Origin: Calamus simplicifolius
Lineage: Eukaryota; Streptophyta; Magnoliopsida; Arecales; Arecaceae
DNA length: 64,000 bases
Assembly: GCA_900491605.1 (NCBI GenBank)
Contig: UESW01001784.1
Location: 223,268-287,267 of the forward strand
Reading direction: 5' to 3'
The translations under genes and the position numbers were made by a program. Below, piece by piece: positions 44,411-55,979 of this stretch (its first letter is position 1; the number at the start of each line of letters is the position of its first letter). The notes under the pieces were generated by a model that had not been told where the DNA came from, did no database searches, and saw only the letters and a program-made list of their open reading frames with translations.

Positions 44411-44776
44411 GCTATAAAAAAGGAAGAAGGGAGAGTACTGTGTGTAGCCCAACGAGGAGTTCCCTTCCATTGAGAATGAGTCTAGGAAAGCTTACCCATG
44501 TCATCGTCAGAGGCAAAAGAGTTGGTCTTCCTCTTTAAGGATTTGGATAAAGAAATTGCTAAAAAGCAAACTACCCAAGGGGCACCAAAGAGTGACTCCA
44601 CTGAATCTCAAGAAGCCAAAAATGAGGCACCACCAGAGACATCTCCGAAGTTTCTTTTTCAACATACAAGTGTGAAGAAGAGGAAGGGAGGAAGTCATAG
44701 AGGTCACACTGGAAACGCAAGAAAGAAGTGTTCTCGCTGGACCTCCTCTTGTATATCTTCCTCAAGCTTTTTATAG
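44411..44776 (+). pseudogene. Antisense ORF of element B behind a TATA box
   Basis: A TATA box (GCTATAAAAAAGG, 44411-44423) precedes an open frame at 44498-44776, 92 codons starting MSSSEAKELVFLFKDLDKEI. It is rich in Lys, Glu and Ser with a basic KKRKGG stretch. It runs opposite to the element's sense and sits beside the 3' LTR, just as the antisense gene of element A does. I do not recognise the protein and see none of the Transposase_28 phrases. It may be only the surviving head of a longer gene, since coding-like sequence without a single frame continues to about 44990. Confidence 0.45.
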
Positions 44777-45339
44777 TCGGCAGCGGTTGCTACTGATTCA
44801 CCAAAAGAAATGCCTGAAGATCCGTCAAGTGTCTTCTTAAAGGATGGGAAGCTCAACGTAAGTATATTTGGCTTGAGCTTCTTTCCATATCCTTGCCCCA
44901 AGTTCCGAAGTTTGCCATTCAACGGAGTTTGAAGGTGCTCTTCGTGTTCCTCTAAAGTTAAAGCATTGCCGCTGAAGTAACAGCAAGTAGACTTTAGGAA
45001 ACTTTCATTATGTAAAATTTTCTTACATTTTTATGTTGTACACTTGTAATATCTTATAAAATGATATTCTAAATGAATGAAGCTTTTATTTTTAATTGTG
45101 CATTTTTTTTGCTGAATGTTTGTCGCTTTAGCTAATTAGGTATCGCGACAAATAGATTCTCTTAGGCTTGCCGAGATACAAGATAGGTTTGGGCATGCTG
45201 AAGTTAGGTTTCTCGGGCCAACCGAGGCATAGTGAATACTCTGACTTGCCAAGTTATAAAATAATCTGATCGGCTATGCCAAAGTTCGAAAGAATAAATG
45301 CTTAGCTATGCTAAGTTTTGGATAACCTCCGATCTCATC

Positions 45340-47110
45340 GGGCTTCGGAGAAAGCTTCAGTCGGCTGTGCCGAGGCCCGAAAGATCTTTTACTTGGCCCT
45401 ACCAAGAGAATGCTTTATTTGGCCCCACCAAGGTACAGAAAATGTTGCTTGGCCCTACCGAGGTATGAAGAATATTTTACTTAGCTTGGCCAAGGTTCAG
45501 AGAAAGTTGCTCGGCTGTGCTAAGGTACGAAGAAAATTTTACTTGGCACAGCCAAGGTTCGGAGAAAGTTGCTCGACCGTACCAAGGTACAGAGAAAATT
45601 TTACTTGGCCCAACCAAGGTTCAAAAAAAGTAGCTCGGTCGTGATGAGGTACGAAGAAAGCTTGACCATGCCAAGATACGTAGAAAGTTGCTTGGCCCTG
45701 CCGAGGTATGAAGAAAGTTTTACTTGGTCCAGCCAAAATTTGGAGAAAGTTGCTTGGCTATGCCGAGGTACGAAGAAAATTTACTTGGCCTAGCCATGGT
45801 TCAGAGTCACTCGACCGTGCCGAGGTACGAAGAAAATTTTACTTGGCCCAGCCATGGTTCAGAGAAAGTCGCTCGATCGTGCCAAGGTACAAAGAAAATT
45901 TTACTTGGCTCAGCCAAGGTTCAAAGAAAGTCTTTAATTTACTTGGCCCAGCCAAGGTTTGGAGAAAGTCGCTTGTACTCGCTAAGGTACGAAAAAAAAA
46001 ATTTACTTAGCCCAGCCAAGGTTTAGAGAAAGTCACTCGGCCGTGCTGAGGTACGAAGAAAGCTCGATCATATCGAGGTATATAGAAAGTTGCTCGGTCC
46101 TGCCAAGATACGAAGAAAGCTCGGTTGTGCCGAGGTACGTAGAAAGTTGCTCAGCTCTATCGAGGTACGGAGAAAGTTTTACTTGGCCCAGCCAAGGATC
46201 GGAGAAAGTCGCTAAGCTGTGCTGAGGTACAGAGAAAATTTTACTTGGTCCAGCCAAGGTTTGAAGAAAGTCGCTCGGCCATGCCGAGGTATGGAGAAAA
46301 TTTTACTTAGCCCAGCCAAAGTTCGAAGAAAGTCACCCGGCCATGCTGAGGTACCAAAAAAATTTTACTTGGCCCAGCCAAGGTTCGAAGAAAGTCCCTC
46401 GGCCATGCCAAGGTACGAAGAAAATTTTACTTGGCCCAACCAAAGTTCAAAGAAAGTCGCTCGATCGTGCCGAGGTACGGAGAAAATTTTACTTGGCCTA
46501 GCCAAGGTTCGGAGAAAGTTGCTCGACCGTGCTGAGGAATGGAGAAAGCTCGGTCGTGCTGAGGTACATAAAATTTGCTCGATTCTACCGAGGTATGGAG
46601 AAAGTTTTACTTGGCCCAGCCAAGGTTCAAAAAAAGATGCTCGGCCGTGCCGAGGTATGGATAAAATTTTACTTGGCCTAGCCAAGGTTCGGAGAAAGTT
46701 GCTCGGTCATGCCGAGGTACAGAGAAAGTTTAGTCGTGCGGAGGTACGTAGAAAGTTGTTCGATCCTGCTGAGGTGTGGAGAAAGTTTTATTTGGCCCAG
46801 CCAAGGTTCAGAGAAAGTCTCTCGGCCGTGCTGAGGTACGAAGAAAATTTTACTTGGTCTAGCCAAGATTCGAAGAAAGTTGCTCGATCATGCCGAGGTA
46901 CGAAGAAAGCATGGTCGTGCCGAGGTACATAGAAAGTTGTTCAATCCTGCTGAGATACGGAGAAAGTTTTACTTGGCTCAGCCATGGTTCAGATAAAGTC
47001 GCTCAACCATGCTGAGGTATGGAGAAAATTTTACTTGGCATAGCCAAGGTTCGGAGAAAGTTGCTCGGCCATGCCGAAGTACGAAGAAAATTTTACTGGC
47101 CCAGCCAAGG
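45340..47110 (-). repeat. Long array of 33-35 bp degenerate repeats in element B
   Basis: Some fifty units of the type ggcc-agCCaaGGTtcggagaaagttgctc, alternating between a 'ttacttggcccagccaaggt' form and a 'gctcggccgtgccgaggt' form, so a 66-70 bp higher-order unit is visible. Related units occur in the LTRs of B (43585-43700, 59450-59560). The long plus-strand frames here (such as 46219-46932, 237 codons with KVRRKFYLAQPRF-like repeats) follow from the repeat period and are not a gene. Confidence 0.9.
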
Positions 47111-47259
47111 TTCGAAGAATGGAACCCGTAGGTCAAAGATTGGGCGAGACCTGCCTTTCATCCACAACTCAAGAAAAATTATTATTCAATAAGAAATATT
47201 TAAATCAAAGAGTGAAGTTTTATTGTAATGAGCAAAATGGCTTGGTTCAGACATACTTC

Positions 47260-47264
47260 ACTAG
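47260..47264. repeat. Left target-site duplication of copia-2 (actag)
   Basis: actag here and actaa at 57577-57581 agree at four of five bases, as expected for an ageing TSD. Confidence 0.75.
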
Positions 47265-48749
47265 TGTTGGCCCAGATGGCAACCCATGAGGGGGGGTGAA
47301 TTGGGTTCTTAAAAAAAATTTAACCTTTTAAAACGATTGGCTTTGAAATCAACAAGATTAAGTGCAGGATAAATACAGCCACAAACAAAGAAATAGAGTG
47401 AGACAATCGAAGCATGGTAAACACAAGGATTTTATAGTGGTTCGGTGTATCCAACACCTACGTCCACTCCCAAGTTACTTGGGTCCACACTATAATCTAC
47501 CAGATTACAGTCGAGTTGTTTTACATGCTCACAACTCAAAACTTGTTGTTTTCCCGGGATCACAACGAACCCAGCTGGTTTTCCGGCTCACCAGCACAAA
47601 ACCCAAACCCAAGCTAATCTAGCTTGTCCCGAGGTATACTACCTCCACTAATTCAATCCCCCTGATTGAATTAGCTAAAACAAATAACAATAGAGTTTAC
47701 AATAACAAACAGCCCCTTAAATGAGCAAATATTCAATGTAAATAAACAAGGTTACAAAATCCTATTTGAAGCAGATTGGATTTGAGCTTTTCTTCTTTTC
47801 TTCTTTTCCTCTTCTCCTTTGAGATGTTGAATCAGGCCTCAGCTTGGATTCTTTACAAATGTTGCAGATGAGAAGTTGGAAAATCACAGAACAGAGCTTT
47901 TGTCTCCTTTTTCTTCTTTTTGAAAATCCTCTGATTTTTGACTTTGAATGCCTTGGATTTCTCTTTGAGCTTTCTGGAGTTGATGGATATGAACTTTGAC
48001 TCTTTCCTCTTTGATTTCAGGCTCAAGACTTCTTGGATTTTTCAATTTGATTTTTCTTTATTTTCTGTCTCTCTATTTTTTTTTAAACGGACGAATCCCC
48101 CTTTTTATAGATCCATAGGTGAAATATAGCCATTAGAATGTATCTGGATAGATTGTCCATACAGAAAATATAGCCGTTAGAAGTTAGTAAAGAAAATATT
48201 ACCGTTTGAGCTGATCTGGCATTTTAAAAATCTATTCCTGACAGGTTGGAGTCGGCTCCAACTTTTAGGTGTCGGCTCCAAGTCGGGTAACCAAAATAGA
48301 AAGTACAAAGTTTGTTGAGGAGTCGGCTCCGAAAAAGTTAAGTGTCGGCTCGCCCCATTCAGGTGTCAGCTCCGAAAAACTGTAAGTGTCGGCTCCAAGG
48401 TAGTCCAAAAACATGCATTCTGTTCCCGCATTGGAGTCGGCTCCAGACACTGTAAGTGTTGACTCCGAAACTCTAGGTGTCGGCTCGAAACTCTGGTGTC
48501 GACTCCAGATCGTGCCAAAAATCAGAAAGACATTTGATTGGCCATGGGGTCGGCTCCAGACTTCTGGGTGTCGACTCCAGGTTATGAATTTTGAAACTTA
48601 CTTTAGGCATTAGATTCAAACACATTTCTTTATGCCTTTTGATTGATCAAAGATTTTTTAAGCCCTGAAACACTTGTTAAATTTGTTAGTGACAAAATGA
48701 ATATACTCATGTCTTTTATTAATCATCAAAATTAATAATTGGGTCAACA
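47265..48749 (-). repeat. 3' LTR of copia-2 (left copy on plus strand)
   Basis: tgttggcccagatggc at the start and gggtcaaca at the end. The GTCGGCTCC cluster is at 48245-48585 and the TATA box (minus CTATAAAAAGG) at 48100-48110. Confidence 0.92.
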
Positions 48750-48764
48750 ATCTCCCCCTTTTTT
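48750..48764 (-). other. Polypurine tract of copia-2
   Basis: On the minus strand aaaaaagggggagat adjoins the 3' LTR. It is purer than the copia-1 tract. Confidence 0.8.
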
Positions 48765-49290
48765 ATGATTATAAAAATATTGAGTATATGCATAGAATTC
48801 TCAAATCAAAATTTTCAAATATGTGATCCTCACAGGTAAGCTCCCCCTGAATAAGGTAGCTCCCCCTATGAAGTTCAATTTAACAATTGTTCTTCTTTCT
48901 AACAGAAAATTTTAGTGTTTGATACCATAAAGGTAGATATATCAATTTTAACTAAGCTTATTTAAACCAATGCATCTACAAAAGCTGAATATTTCTCCCC
49001 TCTTTATTTTTTCCCCTTGTTTTTGTTTTACAGCCAATGCATATACGATTTTACATAATTCTCCCCCTTTTTTGTAATCAACAAAAAGATCAAGAAGGGT
49101 TAAGTAAAATAACAAAATTGATAGATTTTTCAAAGTTCAAAAATATTTATGAAGTATCAGATAATTTCATTACATAAAAGAGTCAAGTATTACAAAATGA
49201 AACTTCACTATATCAAACATCAAACTATACTTCATTACATTAAGATTTCAAGATAAAACAAGTAACAACCTATACTTCATTACAAGAAAA

Positions 49291-50690
49291 TCAAAAATGA
49301 GTTCTAAGAAGTCTTTGCAATTCTTCTACAATCTTTTTCATCCCTTCACTTTGAGTCCTAACAAATTCTTTTAATCTTCTGTCAACAAATGCACATGCAG
49401 TCATAATCTTGTCTTGAAGCTCAGCATTGCATTTGGAATATGTCTTTGAGTCTCCACCAATATCCTTAAGTTCTTCAAATATGTTCTTGAGATCATTCCT
49501 TAAGGATTCAGCAGAGGAACCAAGAGTGGACTCAATCTTACCAATGCGATCATCCAAAGAGTAAAGGGTTTCTTTCAAATTCATAAACTGACTATCAAAC
49601 TCTGTCTTCATTTCTTCTTTTTGAGCAGCAAATAAGCTTTTGAGTTGCTCTAACTAAATATCAGAAAATCCGACAGATGACACAGATGGGGTACAGGAAC
49701 TGGAGCAGGAGCAGGAGTAGGAGTAGGAGGTGGTGAAGATCTGCTAGGCTCTGGTGAAGGATGCCTCGTTGAAGGACCAGCCTCAGATGGTGCAGAAGAT
49801 CTAATCTCAGTGGCTCTCTCATCCAGATTGCCTTTCCTCTTCCATTGTCCATTTACTTTAACAAAGCCCATCCGGTGCACAGTAGCCAAACTATAGTAAT
49901 CAGTATGCCTAAGGTTCTTTGAAGGCTCACTGTCAGAAATCACAATTCCTTGGCTTCAGAAAACTATAGTCAAGATCATACCATAGGGCAGTGAAGATCT
50001 CCTTTTGCCCCCAGCCTCAGCCATGTAGAAAATCATCATCGCAGCAAGGTTAATAGGCTGACCAGTCAGAACACTGTCCATCACCACAATGTCTCGCTCT
50101 GAGACATACTCAAAGCGGCCAGTCTTAGGGAATAAAATTCTATTGCAGATGTTGTGAAGCAATCTAAGTTCCAAGGGCAACTGATTAGCCCTAACTTCTT
50201 CAAATTCAGAAACTTCTCTACCTAACATCCTTGATAGTGCATCAGACCTCTCACTATGAATATCAGCTACTAATCCAGTGACAGGAATGCTCAGAAGATT
50301 TCCTAACTTTTGAAATGTAAGGTGGACTCTTTTTCCTCTAACAGAGCTTACAATCCCACCGTCATCCCTCGATAAATTGAAATAGAATTCCTTGACTAGG
50401 GCCGGATAGGTGGGAACATCCAATGAACAGACCTTGTCCCATCCAAGCTCTTTGATTTGTCTTCCAATTGAAAAACCCTCTGACTCAAAGAAATCAAAAT
50501 CAACCTTTCTATCCATAGTAATAACTCTCCCAGCTAAGGTGTCCACCTTAGGAGATGAGGGACCAGGATTATCCGAATGGGTTGAGGAATCATCGTCGCT
50601 TGGAGATGGCTCGCGAATGGGATGCCTCGCAGTACACTTTCCGGTGGTCATGGGAGCTCTAAGAACTGATCCTCTCCGCTTAGGTGCCAT
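49291..50690 (-). pseudogene. Third ORF of copia-2: plant transposon-like domain plus coiled coil
   Basis: The better copy. The stretch 50690-49956 is open for 244 codons from MAPKRRGSVLRAPMTTGK. It passes through FSIGRQIKELGWDKVCSLDV, YPALVKEFYFNLSRDDGG and LTFQKLGNLLSIPVTGLVAD to PYGMILTIVF, where one stop (TGA; copia-1 has AGG, Arg) interrupts it. The same frame continues at 49943-49650 with EPSKNLRHTDYYSLATVHRM and a Pro-rich tract. The coiled-coil end (49611-49291, MKTEFDSQFMNLKETLYSLD start) is in another frame. The wording is the same as in copia-1 with scattered replacements and no large gaps. So the ORF belonged to the element before the two copies separated and was kept in frame for a long time. 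It is not homologous to gag or pol; function unknown. Confidence 0.75.
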
Positions 50691-50797
50691 GGAAATCCTT
50701 GGGAATGTTCGATTTGAGAAGAATTTGGCTTGGAAAGGTTTTGAGAGAGTTTGGAGAAAGTTTGGAAAGGGATTGAGAATGATTGAAATGACGGAGG

Positions 50798-51000
50798 TGT
50801 CGACTCTGCCCTAATAAAGTCAACTTGGGACCCCTAAGTGTCGACTCCCGCAAAGTCGGGTGTCGACTCTAAGTCGCTAACACAGTTAGCGCTCGAACTG
50901 GAGTTGGCTCCACTTATATGGGTGTCGGCTCCAAGGTCAAGGATCGAGAGCGACACAGAAGAGGTGTCGACTCCTCAAATTGAGGTGTCGACTCCACTGA
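50798..51000 (-). promoter_or_regulatory. GCCGAC/GTCGAC motif cluster upstream of the third ORF (copia-2)
   Basis: About eight copies of gtgtcgactcc / gtgtcggctcc (plus-strand reading), in the same place relative to the third ORF as in copia-1. The conserved position argues for a role, possibly an internal promoter, though no TATA box is evident. Confidence 0.5.
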
Positions 51001-51179
51001 CAGTTTCAGAGAAAAATAGATGAGTTTCAAACATCCGAAACTTGTCAAAATAGGGTCAATAAATTTTTAAAAAAATCTTTGGAATATGAAGAATCAAATT
51101 GCATAAATGACTAGATAAATTATCCTTAAATTATGAAAGAAATTTCAAGAAATTAATAGAAATCTAGATAGTCATTCCT

Positions 51180-52942
51180 TAAAGTTTCAAAATCATTCCA
51201 AAGGGTTACAAATCCCTAATTCGCCTCTTAGATAACAAAATCTCTCTTCACTCAAAGGTTTTGTAAATATATCAGCTAATTGTTCTTCAGTATTAACATA
51301 ATCAAGACAAATTTCATTATTAGCCACATGTTCTCTTATAAAGTGATATCTAATTTCAATGTGTTTTGTTCTTGAATGTTGAATTGGATTTTTAATTAAA
51401 TTTATTGCACTTGTATTATCACATCTAATAGGAGTTTAATCAAGTGTTATGCCATAATCTTCAAGTTGTCGCTTAATCCAAAGGATTTGAGCACAGCAAC
51501 TTCCAGCTGCAACATATTCAGCTTCAGCAGTTGAAAATGCAACCGAATTTTGCTTTTTGCTAAACCAAGAGATTAAGTTACTTCCTAAGAATTGACATGC
51601 ACCACTTGTACTTTTTCTATCTAATTTACATCCAGCATAGTTAGAGTCAGAATATGCAATCAAGTTTAGTGTTGAGTCTCTAGAATACCATAATCCTACA
51701 TTTTTAGTTCCACTTAGATATCTTAGATTCTTTTCACAGCAATTAAGTGAGATTCTTTAGGATCAGATTGAAATCTAGCACATAGACAAACAGCAAATAT
51801 GATATCTGGTCTACTAGATGTTAAGTAAAGAAGAGATCCGATCATACCTCTATAATATTTTTGATCTACTTTCTTACCATCTTTATCTTTGTCTAATTTG
51901 CATGAAGGACTCATAGGTGTTCCAAGGGGTTTAATTGACTCCATTCCAAACTTCTTGAGAAGTTCCTTTGTGTATTTTGCTTGATTGATGAAAATCCCCT
52001 CTTTGCTTTGCTTGATTTGAAGTCCTAGGAAGAAGTTGAGTTCTCCCATCATGCTCATTTCGAATTTACCCTGCATTAACTTAGCAAATTCTTGACACAA
52101 AAGATTGTTAGTAGCACCGAATACAATGTCATCAACATATATTTGTACTACTAATAAATCCTTATCTTTTCTTTTAAAAATAGTATTTTATCAACATTTC
52201 CTCTTGTAAAATTATTTTCAATCAGAAATTTACTTAATCTTTCATACCAAGCTCTAGGTGCTTGTTTTAAACCATATAGTGTTTGTGTAATTTAAAAATA
52301 TGATTTGAAAATTCATGATCTTCAAAACCAGGTGGTTGTTCAACAAAAACTTCCTCATTTATAAATCCATTTAAAAACACTTTTAACATCCATTTGAAAT
52401 AAATTGATATGCATATGACATGCAAATGCGAGTAGTAATCTAATTGCTTCTAATCTAGCTACAGGTGCAAACGTTTCATCAAAATCAATTCCTTCTTCTT
52501 GATTATATCCTTTTGCGACTAATCTAGCTTTGTTTCTAATTACTATATCATTTTCATCTAATTTATTTCTAAATACCCATTTTGATCCTATAACAGAATG
52601 ATCTTTAGGTCTATCTACAAGGGTCCAGACATTATTCCTAGTAAATTGATTTAATTCCTCTTGCATAGCTAACATCCAATTATTATCTTTTTTAGCCTCT
52701 TCAATAGTTTTAGGTTCAATTTGAGATACAAATGCAAGATGATTATTGATGTTTCTCATTGATGTTCTAGTTCTTACTCCTTGAGATGGATCACCTATAA
52801 TTAATTCTTTTGGATGACCATAGGCATATCTCCAATCTCTAGGAAGATCTACATCATCATGATTTGCATCAACAACATCAATACTAGGAGAATCATCATC
52901 TTTAGCTCCTTGTTCATGATCTGAAGATACATCTATATTCAA
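51180..52942 (-). pseudogene. Copia-2 reverse transcriptase and RNase H, broken
   Basis: RT starts in 52942-52355 (NNVWTLVDRPKDHSVIGSKW, KARLVAKGYNQEEGIDFDET, FQMDVKSV) and frameshifts near 52360, where AFLNG is lost. YVDD is at 52128-52139. The piece 52100-51723 has FEMSMMGELNFFLGLQIKQS and GMIGSLLYLTSSRPDIIFAV. RNase H reads MIAYSDSNYAGCKLDRKSTS and FSTAEAEYVAAGSCCAQILW at 51663-51436. The TKPL end follows at about 51240. Catalytic motifs are present but the frame is broken at least three times. Confidence 0.85.
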
Positions 52943-54246
52943 TTTTTCAATGTCCCTTCTAATATGTTTGTATCTTCTTCATCATCAATCTTTCCTGAAC
53001 TCGATGCTAAAGATTCATCAAAAACTACATGAATAGATTCTTCTACAATTAAGTTTCTCTTGTTAAACACTCTATAGGCTTTACTAGATGTTGAATATCC
53101 TAAGAATATGCCTTCATCTGATTTTGCATCAAATTTTCCTATATTATCTTTACCATTATTATGAATGAAACATTTACAACCAAATGCATGAAAATAACTT
53201 ATGTTTAGTTTTCTATTGTTCCATAGTTCATAAGGAGTTTTCTTAAGGATTAGCCTAATTAAGGCTCTATTAAGAATGTAACATGTTGTGTTTATAGCTT
53301 CCGCCCAAAAGTACTTTGGTATGTTGCTTTCACATAGCATGGTACGGGTCATATCTTCTAAAGTTCTATTTTTTCTTTCTACCACTCCATTTTGTTGTGG
53401 TGTTCTAGGTGCTGAAAAATTATGATGGATGTCATTTTCAATGCAAAAGTTTTCAAATAAATGATTTTCAAATTCAGTGCCATGATCACTTCTAAGAGAC
53501 ACTATGGTGTTGTTTTTATCATTGGAAAGGTCTCATCTTTATGAGCTAAAACAATACCCAAGTGTATCTAGAATAATCATCTACAATCACAAGACCATAT
53601 TTCTTTCCTCCTAGACTAGTGGTTCTAGTAGGTTCGAAGAGATCCATGTGAAGTAGTTCAAGTGGCCTAGAAGTGGAAACAATATTTTTAGTTTTGAAAG
53701 AGTTTCTAGTTTGTTTTCCAAATTGACATGCATCACAAATTTTGTTATTTTCAAAATCTAGTTATGAAGACCTTTTACTAAATCCATTCTAATTAATTTT
53801 AAAATTAGGTGCGTGCTTGCATGACCTAATCTACTATGCCACAGCCATCCAATCTCATTTATATTAGCATTATTAGCAACTAAGCAATGATTACTAGTAG
53901 ACAAATTGTCTAAATCAATCAAGTATACATTATCATTTCTATTTCCAGTAAATACAATGCTATTATCAATGGGATTAGAAACAGTGCAAATAGAAGCTTC
54001 AAATGATACTTTGAAATCTTTATCACACAATTGGCTAATACTTATTAGATTATGCTTTAAACCATTAACATATAAGACATTTTCAATAAATGTGGAGGGA
54101 GTTATTTGAATTTTATCAAACCCCATGATCTGGCCTTTGCCATTGTCACCAAACGTAACAACTCCTCTTTTGCTTTCAAGGGTGATGAATTGATCCTTGT
54201 CACCCGTCATGTGTCTTGACCAGCCACTATCGAGACACTCCTGCAA
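52939..54246 (-). pseudogene. Copia-2 protease and integrase, broken and deleted
   Basis: The protease motif is altered: MQECLDSGWSRHMTGDKDQF has Trp where copia-1 has Cys (DSGCSRHMTG), and about ten residues before it (AAKRSKRKWY in copia-1) are missing. GAG-pre-integrase LWHSRLGHAS follows, with Ser where copia-1 has Arg. The open piece 53502-52939 has LRSDHGTEFENHLFENFCIE and PQQNGVVERKNRTLEDM, keeping the second Asp and the Glu. A deletion near 53520 removes the stretch that copia-1 has between VLFLAHKDE and TIVSLRSD. Confidence 0.82.
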
Positions 54247-54399
54247 AAATGATCAAGCCTTATATTTAGGTACCCAAGCCTTCTTGGGTCCTTCATGGTT
54301 AGTAGCATGAAAGATTGTTCCTTTTGGAACCCATATTTTTCTTCCTTTACTACTTAAATTCTTGTTAATTTTCTTAAAATTATATTCAAAGGCTTTGTG

Positions 54400-55918
54400 T
54401 CCCTTTTTGTTACAATAATGACATAAAACTTCATTTTTATCTTGTTCTTTTCTGAAGAAGTTTTTGACATACTTTTATTTTATGTTAGGCCTGTAACCTA
54501 ATCCTGCCTTATCAAATATAGCTCTTTGATTACTCAACAATAAGTTAAGTTTTTCATAACTATATGTAAATTTATCAATTATATTTTTATATTTATCAAC
54601 TTCCTTCTTTAATCTATCATTTTTATTGGAAATTGATCCTTTTTCTTCAATCAAAGCTTCATTTTCTAATTTCAATTTTTCAACCTCATGAGTAAGATTA
54701 TCTTTTAAATCCTTAACTTTAAGTGTTAAATTTTTTTCTCTTTACATAGATTTAAGTTTTTATTTTTCAAAAACTTATTTTTCTTTTTCAGAATTTTAAA
54801 ATCATTGACTAATTCATTGAAAGCCTCATATAATTCATCAAATGTAAATTCATCATTGAGGGTTTCAGTACTTACCTCATCGTCGTTCACCATAAAGCAA
54901 ATTGGCAACTTCCTTTTGTTCCTCTCGGAAGAGGATTCTTTACTATCACTCAGGTTGCAACATATGCCTTCTTCTTTTTCTTGTAGACTTTCTTTAATTG
55001 AGGACAGTCATATCTGAAATGCCCTGGTTTCTTGCACTCATAACAAATTAAGGGCTCTTTGTCCTTCTCTTTCTCTTTTTCTCATTCCATTTTTGTTCCA
55101 GACTTTTTCTTGTGGAAGGGTCTCCTTCTTTGTATGAATTTTTTAAATTTTCTAGTAAGGAGTGCAGTCTCTTCATCCTCATCACTATCACTGCAGCTCT
55201 CCTCACTTTCTGCAGCTTTAAAAGCAATTGTCTTCTTCTTCTTGACTTCCTCCTCTTGATGTTGTTTCATGGTTAGCTCATGAGTCATCAAGGATCCAAG
55301 TAGCTCTTCCAAAGGTAAAATATTTAAGTCCTTGGCTTCTTGGATTGCAGTCACCTTCGCTTCCCATGATCTTGGAAGTGACCTAAGAATTTTACGCACA
55401 AGTTCAGAGTTAGTGTAGGTCTTGCCAAGACTTTTCAGACCATTTACAATATCAGTAAATCTAGTGTACATGCATGTGATGGTTTCAGTTTGTTCCATGC
55501 TAAATAATTCATACTTGTGCACTAGAATATTGATTTTGGATTCCTTTACTTGATTAGTACCCTCATGGGTAACTTCTAATCTATCCCAAATTTCTTTTGC
55601 GAAAATATATGTAGAAATTTGATTAAATTCATTTGCATCTAATGAACAATATAAAACATTCATGGCTTTAGCATTGAGCTGAGCCAACTTCTTATCATGT
55701 TCATCCCATTCTGTTTTCGGTTTAGGAATCTCCATGCCATTAATTCTAGCAGTGGGTGTGTGTGGTCCATTGACTATAATGCTCCATAGATCATAGTCAA
55801 GTGCTTGAATAAAAATTTTCATCCTAGCTTTCCAATAACCATAATTAGTTCCATTAAACAAAGGAGGTCGATTAGTGGATTGACCTTCTAAATAAGATGA
55901 ACTAGCTTGAGCTGCCAT
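54400..55918 (-). pseudogene. Copia-2 gag
   Basis: Open from 55918 to 55082 (278 codons): MAAQASSSYLEGQSTNRPPL, LFNGTNYGYWKARMKIFIQA, SKINILVHKYELFSMEQTET, LPRSWEAKVTAIQEAKDLN, then a Lys-rich linker. A stop (TGA, 55079-55081) follows KSGTKME, where copia-1 reads a Gly codon (GGA). The first zinc knuckle, CYECKKPGHFRYDCP, is just beyond at about 55040. A coiled coil (54675-54475) and a second knuckle-like CHYCNKKGHK (about 54430-54400) follow. In the second knuckle the last Cys is replaced by Tyr in the frame I can read. Confidence 0.85.
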
Positions 55919-55965
55919 TTGGATCTTTAGCTCTTGATCGTTAGACCAAAATCAAATGAGCACTT

Positions 55966-55977
55966 GCTCTGATACCA
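55966..55977 (-). other. tRNA-iMet primer binding site of copia-2
   Basis: Minus-strand TGGTATCAGAGC, two bases from the end of the 5' LTR, as in copia-1. Confidence 0.95.
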
Positions 55978-55979
55978 AT

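Noticed and set aside
45318..46932. Long plus-strand frames, up to 237 codons with KVRRKFYLAQPRF-like repeats
   Set aside because: Translation of the 33-35 bp array; similar frames appear in several phases and strands, with no start context or known domain.
49291..50690. Envelope-like protein of a SIRE element
   Set aside because: Position fits, but I see no signal peptide, membrane segment or cleavage site; the similarity is to a plant transposon-like domain.
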